Source: Symsagittifera roscoffensis (lineage: Eukaryota > Xenacoelomorpha > Acoela > Convolutidae). Taken from it: a stretch of DNA of 64,000 bases. The position numbers and the translations under genes are program-made. Below are positions 36,085 through 46,763 of this stretch, piece after piece (position 1 is the first letter of the stretch; each line of letters begins with the position of its first letter). The DNA is taken from contig NC_087062.1 in the NCBI RefSeq assembly GCF_963678635.1, positions 31,704,704 to 31,768,703 on the forward strand, in the 5' to 3' direction. Below the pieces are notes generated by a model, which had not been told where the DNA came from, did no database searches, and worked only from the letters and a program-made list of their open reading frames with translations.

Positions 36085-36330
36085 TTCTGCGCCGCTGGCA
36101 AATTCAAAATAACAGGCCGAATACAACGTATATAAGCATTTTTTGATGAAAACATTGTTTTTTTTCGGCGCGCGCTTCATCCTAAAAAAATTCATATTAG
36201 TATTTATTGGAGTCGGTCATCCAAAAATGTATATCGCGCAGAAGACTCTTTGGATAATCATTCGGTCGAATCCCTGAGAGGATTTAAATTCACTGCTATT
36301 TAAATCTGCTACCGCCTAATTTTTATTCTT
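36085..36330 (+). repeat. hAT-like MITE, eroded 3' part
   Basis: CTGCGCCGCTGGCAAATTC, TTTTTTTCGGCGCGCGCTTCATCC, ATTAGTATTTATTGG and GGTCGAATCCCTGAGAGG follow the family order with many changes. No intact terminus. Confidence 0.6.
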
Positions 36331-36962
36331 ATTTTTTGACAAAAAACTATGTTTAGCGAAACGTTTAGAGACATCATTGACTTCTTTAATTCTTTTATTC
36401 TTTAATCATTAAGTACATTAGTTCTAATCTTGTGTCTGGTCAGAAATTGACTAATCTGGGCCAAGTATGAACCGGATTTTCATATTCTTTGATTTTTGTG
36501 GTGGATCAAAAATTCTAACTGTAATCTAATTTTGAACAAAAAATTCCTAATGCTGGTCTCTTTTGGTCCCAAAATTCTTAATTTGATTCCAGAACCCATA
36601 TTTCTGATTTTTTGTTTTATTTCAAAATTGAGATGTGTTGTTTTACTTACTTGCCAGAAAGATTAAAAGCTGCTATATTTCAACTAAACATCGATCGGAC
36701 TAGCAGAAAAAAAACTCGAAAACGCAAAAGAATGTTCAAGTCACTTTACATTGAGTTACCTGACCACAAAGATAAACGCTTTCTATTGTGATTTGATTGT
36801 TTTGACACAAGGGTGCAATTTAATTCTGTAAAGTCTATGTAAAGTTTTGCTAGTGATGTCCTTGAATGTCTGGACAACTGTCCTTCTAATTACTGTTTCC
36901 TCTAGATGTCTCTATACGCCTAATTATGAGAAGACAGTTCTGCCTAATCTACATGATATACA
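36331..36962. other. AT-rich intergenic
   Basis: No gene or clear repeat recognised. Confidence 0.4.
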
Positions 36963-38078
36963 CCCGGGATGACCAAAAATACTAGTCATACAATTTCCAT
37001 ATATGGAAAAATGCTAGTCATACACTTTCCATACAATTCCATACGTACAGAAAATTGCATGAAAGGTCTATGATTAGTATTTTTTCATATATGGAAATTG
37101 TATGACTAGGATTTTTCCATAAACCAAAAATATTGATTTTTTACATTTTAATTTCTCAAAACTTTTTGGTTGCGTTCGTAAGCGAACACAAATGACATAA
37201 GCCTTGATTACTCAAACGTAGTAACATAAGGTTTGACCGTCTCGCATTAAGGATGCATTGGAAACAGCCTGACATGTGTTACTTCTGTCTCACACAAATA
37301 ATATACCGAAAGTAATGAACTTTTAAATTTTGGCAATAATTTTCCAAGATGTTTATTTCTAAAATTTGAATTTTTAAATTATCAGACATTGATCAAGGCA
37401 TACAAAAATATTTCATACAAAAGAAAGAGGAGTTTTAAGCATTTTTGAAAAAAGTTATGAAGAGAAAAGGAAAAAAACCCAATATTAGTATATCCAGGAC
37501 TACGTTATACACACAAAAAAATAAATTTTGCACGCAAAATTTTTTTTTTCAAAAAATGTTTGTTTGAATACGAAAATCAATTTGCGGTTGAAAAAAACAC
37601 AAAAAAATTTTTGGGGGCAATTTCAAAAATACTTTGAAAAATTTTTGTCGTCGCCATCAAAAAAATGCTAGTCATACAATTTCCATATATGGAAATTGTT
37701 TGACTAGTGTTTTTTGTTTCAGAAAACAAAAACAAAAAAAAGTCAAAGTTTTCAGTTGTAGCAGCCCAAAAAACGCTTAAATGCTTTGCCAGCAGTTGAA
37801 TTGATTGTTCGAAGCTTTTTTTTCTCAATACTTTCCTAGAAAAAAATGCTAATCATGCAATTTCCATATGTGGAAATTGTATGAGTAGCATTTTTTTCAT
37901 ACCATTTTTTTATGAAGAGATACCAATTTCGATACCAAAACAACTATAAAATACCTTTAAAACTCGATTAAACTGTCTTTGCAAAAATGTATGAAATTTT
38001 TATGACTAGAATTTTTCCATAGACTAAGTGTATGAAATTATATGATTAGCATTTTCGGTCTATGGAGGTCAACCCGGG
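36963..38078. mobile_element. 1.1-kb CCCGGG-tipped TIR element with internal palindromes
   Basis: The left end is CCCGGGATGACCAAAAATACTAGTCATACAATTTCCATA. The right end is ATATGATTAGCATTTTCGGTCTATGGAGGTCAACCCGGG, its imperfect reverse complement. Inside, the self-complementary unit ATGCTAGTCATACAATTTCCATATATGGAAATTGTATGACTAGCAT occurs in whole or part at about 36980-37105, 37668-37710 and 37848-37892. No transposase frame is present. The same end occurs at 31634. Confidence 0.75.
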
Positions 38079-38706
38079 CAGTTGGATATACACTTTGCAA
38101 TTAACATTTACCTACTATCTGTTTTCCTTATTCAACATGGCACAGCCAGCAGATGAAAAAGTAGGGAAAACCTTTTAAATTTCGTTTCTTTAGTCATGGA
38201 TTATGATGGATCAGTCATGAATTAGTCATGGATCATGATTGGCTTCTTACAAATATTTTACAGGGCAATAAAATATAATTCACAATTTTTTTCTAACTGG
38301 CTCCAGAAGCATATGTTCAAAAAAATCACCTTTGTAGTTCAACTTCTCGGAGAGAGACTTGTCAGATCGTATTTCAAAAGACTAGGAAGATATGAAAATT
38401 CTCGTTTGTTCCGATTTGCCGAGAAAGAGACAAGCTTGGGAAAAGACGAACTTCGGCAATCAGACAATTTATCAGAAAATCACAACCCAATAAAACTAAG
38501 GACTCCTTAAATTCAGACCCATGAACAATTTTGCCTGTAATCTGTGGAAAAACTATAATGGCTTCAAAACTAATACGTTGACTCGTATTTTGTTACTTTA
38601 TGCGCGTAACTTTTGATGGTGAGCGCGTAACACAAAATGCTTGTGATTTTCAACATATCCCCCACTCAAAATCAACCTTAATTGAAGTGAGTTTATTGCT
38701 GTGTTG
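38079..38706. other. AT-rich intergenic
   Basis: No gene recognised. Short repeats of TCATGGATTATGATGGATCAG-type words at 38193-38243. Confidence 0.4.
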
Positions 38707-38951
38707 ATTTTTTTAGGTCGAACAAATTGATTTTCTCGATTGAAAATTTTGACAGTAAAATCGCGCTTTTTTGGCGCGCGCTCGCCCCTCAAATTTAGTA
38801 TATATTGGCGCCCAAGGCGCTTTTAAAAATTTTTAGGGTTAGTGAGCCAAAAATGGATATCTCAAAAAGTATTAAGGGGGGACCATTTGGGTCGAAATGG
38901 GGTCAAATCCCTGAAGTAGGGGGACCTCCGCCCTCCTCAAATCCGCCTCTG
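38707..38951 (+). repeat. hAT-like MITE, 3' half
   Basis: GGTCGAACAAATTGATTTTCTCG, TTTTTTGGCGCGCGCTCGCCCCTCAAATTTAGTATATATTGGCGCCCAAGGCGC and the terminus AAATCCGCCTCTG are recognisable. The left end is missing. Confidence 0.75.
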
Positions 38952-39674
38952 ATCATACATCAACTGATATTGATTCCTAAGGGATGCAAAACAAACAAAG
39001 ATCAAAATTTCAGAAACTATATTTGATCCAAATTTTTCTTGCAAAAATTATTCGAAACCAAGTTTCAAAGTAGTCAAAATTCTCAAGATTGTGCCTTGAT
39101 AGAAAATGATTTTTGAAAATTCTTGATTTTTTGGATTGCATTTTGCCATTTTTTTTAAAACACGAATATTTACGTTTGTTAAAGCTTACATGAATTTTAA
39201 TGCTTCTTGAATAATGGATATTAAAACTTTCAAAAAATTAATAATAAATCGTATTATAAAAGTTATAAATGTTTCACAAAAACCGGATACAAAAAAAATC
39301 CAAAATTTTCCTTTTTTCTCTATTTTTTACAATACACGCTATATAAAAACCAAGTTGATTTGTTTTACACCTGATAACGGGTAAAAAAGACCAAACGATT
39401 GCCCCAAATCTGTGTGGACTGATTAATGTTGCCGATTACGCATTTTTATTTGCGAATTGTATTGCGCTTTAATGTCTTACCTCGGCGAAGTAGGGCTTTT
39501 TAAGTGCCCATATTTGAACCAAAATGGTTGCAAGTCAGAGGTTTTTGATGTTGCATTCGAAGTAACAACTTTTTCCAGACTTTGCCATAAAATTTCATTG
39601 AATTTAACAGATTGAAAAGTATAAAATGTCTAAATTAGGCACATACACCTTGTTGATTAGTCAATATAGCAAGT
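38952..39674. other. AT-rich intergenic
   Basis: No gene recognised. Confidence 0.4.
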
Positions 39675-40060
39675 CGATGCTTCAAAGTCTGCTGCATTTT
39701 CCCTGTTGATCTTAATGTGAAATACATTGCTTCAAAGCTAGTTGTTCTGACATTCGGAGAAAATGCAAAAAATTGAAGCCTGGGTGGTTTTTTCATTCTG
39801 TCAGTTTTTATTCTTTTAACTGAGCATTTTGACGTAATTTTTATACTAAATGAAAAACATGCTTCAAAGTAAATGCTTCAAAAACTGCTGCATTTTCCCT
39901 GTTGATCTTAATGTGAAAAGCTTGCTTCAAAGCTAGTTATTCTGACATTCGGAGAAAATGCAAAAAATTGAAGCCTGGGTGGTTTTTTCATTCTGTCAGT
40001 TTTTATTCTTTTAACTGAGCATTTTGACAAAATTTTTATACTAAATGAAAGATATGCTTG
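39675..40060 (+). repeat. Tandem duplication, period ~196 bp
   Basis: CTGCATTTTCCCTGTTGATCTTAATGTGAAA, CTTCAAAGCTAGTTNTTCTGACATTCGGAGAAAATGC and AAATTGAAGCCTGGGTGGTTTTTTCATTCTGTCAG occur twice, about 196 bases apart, almost identical. The second unit runs into a reverse R1 copy, so the unit may be the extended tail of an R1 variant. Confidence 0.85.
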
Positions 40061-40383
40061 AGCTTAAAATCAAAAATACTTTTTGCCTGTTATCCTTTTT
40101 TAAAAAGCTACAATGGTTTGAAAACTGCAAACTTAACGAAATTGGGATAACTAACGCGTAAATGGCGGATTAATGCTTTCCATATTCAACCGACGTGAGC
40201 AACTTGGTCGTATAAAACAATACCAGACGCCAAATGAACAAATTTTAATTTACATATTGTGTGTGGGATTTTTTAATTGCTTTATCGATTATTCTGTCAA
40301 AAAAAAACAGTTTAGTAGTTCTAAAATTTCAAGAAAATTCAGGGAAAAATCAGCAGAAACATTCAGGGTTTTGCCCTGATTAT
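40061..40383 (-). repeat. Dispersed repeat R1, minus copy
   Basis: On the minus strand this starts near 40380 with ATCAGGGCAAAACCCTGAATGTTTC. It continues through a shortened middle (CACACACAATATG), the R1-like GTTAGTTATCCCAATTTCG and the AGCTCAAG block. Confidence 0.6.
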
Positions 40384-40539
40384 TAAAATAGACTTTTTTT
40401 AAATTTTTTTTGTGAATATAGTTAAGGTAAACAAATTCTTTACGTGAAATATAATGACGCCTTAATAACAGAGGCTCAATATATAAAAATCTTTGTACTA
40501 GAAAAATTGAATAATTGAAAAATTGAAAAATTGAAAGGG

Positions 40540-40995
40540 AATAATGATGCTTGGGTGGATTTTTTATTCAGCCAATTTTCAACGTTTTAAACTGGGAATT
40601 TTGACGAATCTCTTGTGCCAACTGAAAGATAATGTAGTCTTGAGCACAACATCAAAAACATTTTATTAACTATTATCCTTTTTATTGCTGTTCGGGTTTG
40701 AAAACTGCTAACTTGGTCAGTTTAGGATAACTAACGCTCAATTTATTGCGTTTTTATAGCACTCATAATCGGCGGATTATTTTGTTCCTTATATATGTTA
40801 TTATATTCAATTGAGGCAAGCAATTTAGTCCTATTGAAACAATACGAGACGCTAAGTGAAGCATTTGTAAGTTACACATTGTGTGAGGAATATTTTTTTT
40901 TTGCTTTTTTCATTTTGTCGAATTTTTTACCAAACAACAATTCAATTGGCTTTTAATTGTAGTCGAAACATTCAAAGCTTTGCCCTGATTATTGA
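40540..40995 (-). repeat. Dispersed repeat R1, minus copy
   Basis: On the minus strand this runs from ATCAGGGCAAAGCTTTGAATGTTTCGACT (near 40990) through GTCTCGTATTG, TTGCCTCAATTGAATATAATA, GTTAGTTATCCTAAACTGACC and ends near AAAAATCCACCCAAGC. It is strongly diverged and tandem to the copy ending at 40383. Confidence 0.6.
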
Positions 40996-41658
40996 AATAT
41001 TTTTTGTTCGCATTTTTTGTTGTACTTATAATTAGGTTGTAATTATTTTTGACGTGAAATATGACGCCTCCATAGCAGATCCTCCACTTTCTGTTTGCGC
41101 AATATATAAATATCTTTGTACTAGAAAAATTGAGAAAACGTCAGATTTTTCTAGCCAAGTTTCAATTACACGCATAATTTTCGTTGAATATTCAATATAA
41201 CAAATAAACGTTTCAAGATCTGTTGCATGTTTCCTTGATGATCTCACTTTCAAAAACATATTTTCAAACCTACTAGTTCCGACAATCGAACAAAGTGCGG
41301 TTTTCGCCTTAATACAAAAGCAGTATTGTTTGAAACTTCATGATTGTTCAGAGAAATAGTCTAAAAAACAGGAGAAACAATATTGCTTTTTGGACATGGG
41401 ATTCATAACATTTGTAAAAATGGAAATGTCATGACAGGTTCATTGACATGAAATTGGTTGACTCGATACATATTTTCACAGATTTTTTTTGAAAAGTTGG
41501 CTGTGGAAGTTTGCACATTCTATAGTCGATTGGAACATCTGTCCATAAAATATCAGAAACTATTTTCGTAATTTGTGGCAATCTTGTTTTTAAGTTGATC
41601 AAACTTAATCAATTCTTTTGTGGACTGTATATTAACTGCTGAATCATGCGGTTTTCTA

Positions 41659-41659
<1 letters not shown>
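40996..41659. other. AT-rich intergenic
   Basis: No gene recognised. A piece near 41180-41290 (AAACGTTTCAAGATCTGTTGCATGTTTCCTTGATGATCTCA) resembles the 196-bp unit at 39675. Confidence 0.4.
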
Positions 41660-41722
<63 letters not shown>

Positions 41723-41723
41723 G
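41660..41723. repeat. (AT)n microsatellite
   Basis: About 32 AT dinucleotides with one C interruption (ATAC) near 41709. Length is likely polymorphic. Confidence 0.97.
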
Positions 41724-42456
41724 AGTATTGGACGGCACCACTTTTTGTTTTCTAAGAGCCAAAGCTGAAGAATAGTTTGAGTGTAATTGCGGTTTTTCCT
41801 AAACTCCTATGTGCGAAATGTTTTTTTTTTGCGTAAAGGATAAACATTTCTACTCTATTGAGTTGACTATCAATTTAAAATCCATCAATTGTTTTAATAG
41901 GACCCAGAAACCAAAAGAAAATGTCATGCAAAAACATGAAAATGGTTTACTTAATTGACCGTCGACAGTATTCCGCTTCTTTGAATGAACAAAGCTTTCA
42001 GTTCCGACTATCGAAACGGAGAGGAACTTTGAAAAAGTTCTTCAAAAATCAATTCAAGTTATTATGCAAACTTTTTGTATTTACTTGTTCCATCTTTTTG
42101 TTTGTTATTCACTTTTCGAAATTCATTTCCATGCGTTAAGTATAATTCTGCCATCACACTATGCACAAAAAACTACCCTTTTTCTGCAGTTCTTTATTCA
42201 TTGTGTGTTACTTGCTCAGAAACCGGCTATCTTTGTTACATTTCGTCGATAGCAAAGAGCAGCTGTTTGATAGATCATTCTTTAGGCTTTCTGTATTTCA
42301 GGAAAAGTTCGATGAATTTTAAAGTGAGTTTTTGATTAGTTTTGTCGGATCTAGATTTTGGGCTAGGAGTTTTACCGTTGAAAAGACCCTGGATAAAAAC
42401 CATAGTGTAAAACAATTTGTTTTTGACAGCTTTTCTTTGCGTTATTGCTTACGCTG
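41724..42456. other. AT-rich intergenic
   Basis: Several short overlapping open frames near 41920-42330 with no coding bias or motif. No gene is called. Confidence 0.4.
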
Positions 42457-43039
42457 CCCGGGCTGAGGTGTTCAAATTGTGTTTCGACTGACTCGACCCA
42501 AACTTGCTGTGTTTCGACCGACTCAACGGACGGAAAAATGTGTTAGATTGTGTTCGAATCAAACGTGCTTTGTTTCGATCATTTCGACCGAAACTTGCTA
42601 GATTTCAACGGACTCGACCGAAGGAAAACTGTGCGCAAGTGTGTTCAGCCCTAACGTGCTACTTTGTGTTCGATGATCTACTTAACAAACCCCTTATGGT
42701 ATCTACTAAAGAGTCTCCATCCCCATAAATAAAAACAGTAAATTACCACAAGAGCTTTGTATTGAGAACTCTAATTTTGCTGCATTCTGTTTGACCAAAA
42801 ATTCGAACTCTTTAATCTATTTAACAATCCTCCTTCCTGAAAGGGGGAGATTGTTCAATAGATCCGTTCTCGTCTTTGTTTTTGGCTATGTCTCTAAATA
42901 GTAGTCGACTATGTTTCGACTATGTTTCGAAATTGTGTTCGACCGAAAGGGCTGCTTTTGACCACGGATTGGGTCGAACAACACCCGTGTGTGCGATCGA
43001 ATTCGATCGAAACATACAAGTCGAATACCTCAACCCGGG
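42457..43039. mobile_element. 583-bp CCCGGG-tipped TIR element with TTTCGACC repeats
   Basis: The left end CCCGGGCTGAGGTGTTCAAATTGTGTTTCGAC is matched by the right end (reverse complement CCCGGGTTGAGGTATTCGACTTGTATGTTTCG). Near both ends the word GTGTTTCGACCGACTCGACCGAAACTTGCT recurs in degenerate tandem form. No transposase. It shares the CCCGGG tip with the element at 36963-38078 but not its interior. Confidence 0.72.
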
Positions 43040-43277
43040 TACTGGAATTGAAATTTTAGGTTATAGCTTGGGTATTCATTGAGCCCCTGATTTTAACAGC
43101 AATCAAGCAACAGGAATATAAGGGCAGCATAATAAAAAGGGACAGATAAACTTAAGGGCTGAAGTATTAAATTGAAGTAATTTTTCATTTATGTTTTTAA
43201 GGCTTGACTTGTTTTTTTTTACGTTTAAGGATGAATGGAAATTTCTGTCAGTCAAAAGTTAGAAGCAACTTAAAAAG

Positions 43278-44445
43278 TTACAGTTCATCTTCGAGCATAT
43301 CCTTCATTACAGCTTTCTTGGCACATATGTAGAATCCTGACTCGGAGCAGGCGTGAGAGACTACTTTGTTATGATGCGCGTCGCCGACAACTAGCGCAGC
43401 GCAATTCCCTTCGTCTGTCGGTTCCCCGACATCCCAAAGGTTCGGGGTGCTCTGGTTAACGTCAAACATCGCTGCATTCTGAAAGGCCCATTCATCAGCT
43501 ACTGAAGCCCTTTGAATTCCGAGGAACGTCGCGGTTTCCGTCTCTGAATGGTTCGAAGGTGCCAGTGCACGAAGAATCGCGAGTTCCAAGGCGTCCCGGG
43601 GAAACGCCAATGACGAGTCCTTAGACTGGCAATGAGTCACAGCGGCCGTGTAGTTTTTCTTCTCTTTAGCAACGTAGAAACATGTGTGATAAGCTGAGTG
43701 AAGCCAATCATCGTCGCAATTGGAGTTCGGGTTTTCCAGGTGAGTCAAACGCGTGTTTAATTTCTGCAAGTAGTGGATTTCTCCCTCTGTTATTTTTCCG
43801 ACTAAAAGGGAATTCAAAATGACTCAAAACCAAAAAAATTAAACAGTGCGATGATGCACGAGTCAAACACTATTGGATTTTATCGAAAGCGCAAAGCGGA
43901 AATGATTCGCCGCAAGTTTTTGACAAGTGCCGCGCGGGAATTCGAAATGGTCTTTCGTGTCATAACCAAGATGCAGTTTTGGAGGACTTTGTCTGCCTGG
44001 TTTTACCAACCCCTTCATGTTTTCGACGTCAAAACACCGGCAACTTCAACTTCGCTCGCATCACTTAGGTATTTGAATGATTAAAAACAAATTTTTTTAA
44101 ATCATTTCCATGCATTAGGCAAAAATTCAATCGCAGCTAACTGGCATTCATATGCTAGATCGGCTCAAATCACCTACCTTCATCTTGAACATGGTTAGTC
44201 TGTCTTAAAGCAGCCACAGCAATCGAGAAAATGATAAGCATTGCCAGAGAATTCAGAAGCAGCCACCCGAGCGCTAAGAACCAAAAGTTCTTTGCAAGCA
44301 TTGGTGGCAACTTGTTGATCAACGTGTCCCCACCCCCCATGTTGCCATAAAGTCCGTTGTTCGCCGACACTCCCCCCTCTCCTTCCCGATCTGAACTTCG
44401 AGAAGGGAGCTCAAAGGTCACGTCGCCTTCAGACGCAGAGGCCAT
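43278..44445 (-). CDS. Type II membrane C-type-lectin-domain protein, two exons
   Basis: Minus strand 44178-44445 and 43278-43801, 263 residues. The intron has GAAG|GTAGGT and CCCTTTTAG|TC borders, phase 1. The ATG has A at -3 and G at +4. The cytoplasmic N-terminus (1-52) is acidic and Gly-rich. A signal anchor spans 53-80 (NFWFLALGWLLLNSLAML..). A short stalk leads to a C-type lectin domain (118-250) with six Cys at 118, 130, 147, 223, 241 and 249, the long form, and FLGI (182-185) in place of WIGL. N-glycosylation sites are N139, N173 and N205. The Ca2+/sugar site reads EPT (216-218), and the WND motif is replaced by KVVSHAC, so classical Ca2+-dependent sugar binding is doubtful. A role as cell-surface recognition receptor is inferred from the architecture. 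It lies head to tail behind the aldehyde dehydrogenase gene. Confidence 0.88.
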
Positions 44446-45301
44446 TTTTCAAGGTCACTTGCGGAATTGCGCAATTGCCCAATTGTAGTTTGAGTTTTAT
44501 GGAAACTGTTGCTCCGTATAATCGAATTAGTTGTAACTTTCGGAATATATCAATTTATAATCAATTTATATATTTTTTTTCTGTAATGACGTTTCTTCAA
44601 TTGAAAAACAATAAAGCCAAACAAAAATGGTATAAGATGTGATTAACTAGCGCATACAAAATAATTTATAATTGCTAGTTTTATATGTATAATCACTCAA
44701 AAAACGTAAGATTTGGTTTCAATCAAATATTTGCCATTTTTGAGCATATACATTGCGACGGTAATTTTATTCAGTTGAAAGCATATTTATCAGGCGGATA
44801 GGCGCGCAGTGGTTTTTTTAAACGATACCAATTGTATCAAAAACGTATTGTTTTTGGCTGAGCAAAATGGTGGTTGTTTTTGCTGTGCTCTCTATATTTA
44901 ATATTGAACGTGAGAGCCATTTCAGATACGAATGATACTGTTAGTTGCTGTTTTTTCTGCCTTTATAGTTGTATAGTTTTTAACGACAAAAAATACTGCC
45001 GGAGCTATGGCGTATGTAGAAAACTTCAAATGAAAATTCGCACGAAAAATGACTCAAAATACAAAAAGTATGAGAATATCAGCGACACTATGCTAGTTTC
45101 AAAATAGCAGGGCTTTCGCTAATTTTGCATTAACTATATAATTTTCAGAATACTCGGGAATGAATTTTTAATTGGATTTGCACAAAAAGTGCTGGGAATA
45201 TTTTTTCGCATTAGCGTGAGCAACTGACGGATATAAAGATTAATCAATCACTAATTGCTCAATCAACTACTACAACAATCAAAAACTATTGATCTTTCTA
45301 A
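44446..45301. other. Upstream of lectin gene, AT-rich
   Basis: The 5' flank of the minus-strand lectin gene. No clear promoter motif and no further exon seen. Confidence 0.4.
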
Positions 45302-45858
45302 CATGGGTAGATTTAAGGGAGGATGCAAATTTGAACCCCCTCAGTGATTTGACTCCTTCATCACACATAGGGTCCCAAATTATTTAAATAATTCGCTGAA
45401 AAATCTGTTCAGCACATTATGTAGACGATTTCACGAATTCTGTTATATGAGACAGTGTTCTCAATTCATGCAGATAAATTAATTGCTTTTTTTTTTTGCT
45501 GCGAGACACGCGAAAATGGATCTGGAGCTGTTAATTTACTAAGTGCCATTTTGTGAACATTTTATTTTGATTATCTTTACTAATTTACTTGATCCATTCC
45601 CGGCCAATTCACCCTGAAAATTTCTGAAGACGTCTTGGAGGCTAATATATACTAAATTTGAGGGGGGAGCGCGAAAATTTTCAAAGAGGCTCAAGAAAGG
45701 ATTTTTTGGTCTGTTTTTATCAAAAAATTCCGGCGGCGTCAAAATAGAGTTGAGAGAACTCGAAAATTAATATGGTTGACTCAAAAAAGTCATCAACAAT
45801 TTCGAATTGTTTCCCAATGAAAATCCGGCCCCCAGAAAAAATAATATATCCGCCCCTT
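45302..45858 (-). repeat. hAT-like MITE, minus copy, diverged
   Basis: The left edge GGGTAGATTTAAGGG and right edge AATATATCCGCCCCTT are the two family termini in reverse. In between are AATATATACTAAATTTGAGGGGGGAGCGCG and AGAGAACTCGAAAATTAATATGGTTGAC, matching the interior on the opposite strand. It is longer than 420 bp, so it holds an insertion. Confidence 0.65.
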
Positions 45859-46563
45859 CTTTGTATAATCAGGTTTCAATTCTCAATTCAAATATCAATT
45901 ATTGGCACTTTCCTGCTTTCCCGTTAGTGCCATCTCCAGCTAATTTGAGCGCCATAATACAAGAAAACCTGCAGGGCATGATGGGTTTATATCTTGTTAG
46001 TAGGAGGATGCAGGGGCTAAAACCGGCCTCAGTTTTCGACAAAACATTTCTACAATATAAAAAAATATCCAATTTGGAACCTGATCTAAACTACATTTTA
46101 TGATTGGATAAATAGGATATTTTACCACTGTAAAGAATTTAATATTAACCAATCATAATCCATCTAACTAATAACCCACTTATTTGTAAGTACTGAAATT
46201 ACTTGTAATTTCAGCACCAGAGAGATTTGAATTTAACTTAGAAATTAGTTGCCTCTCCAAGAGAACTTCAGCAGCCGCAATAAACCAGTATACCCTAGAT
46301 CTATTGAGCCTAGCAGACACTAGTTAGACAACCTGAGACTAGAAAGTATAAGAGTAAGATTAGGATCGGTATTAGACTAAGAAGTTGCACGAATCTATCC
46401 GGCCGAAAATACGATAGCGTGACGAGCAGACGGTGTACCCTGTCCGAAATTACTCTATGAGTGAACCACATCGGTCATAACTCATCTGGTGCGACCATAA
46501 GTCTCGAATAAGACCTTAACAGCTTAAAACCAACCAAAAATAGATTAGAAATTAGACAAAACA
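45859..46563. other. Region between MITE and gap
   Basis: No aldehyde dehydrogenase exon is found here, although the 3' exons of that minus-strand gene would be expected. The stretch 46220-46560 differs in texture from its surroundings (few homopolymers, words such as ATCCGGCCGAAAATACGATAGCG), and may come from another repeat or a misjoined piece. Confidence 0.45.
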
Positions 46564-46763
46564 NNNNNNNNNNNNNNNNNNNNNNNNNNNNNNNNNNNNN
46601 NNNNNNNNNNNNNNNNNNNNNNNNNNNNNNNNNNNNNNNNNNNNNNNNNNNNNNNNNNNNNNNNNNNNNNNNNNNNNNNNNNNNNNNNNNNNNNNNNNNN
46701 NNNNNNNNNNNNNNNNNNNNNNNNNNNNNNNNNNNNNNNNNNNNNNNNNNNNNNNNNNNNNNN
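46564..46763. other. Assembly gap (200 N)
   Basis: Exactly 200 unknown bases. The gap cuts an exon of the aldehyde dehydrogenase gene one codon after the catalytic cysteine. Confidence 0.98.
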
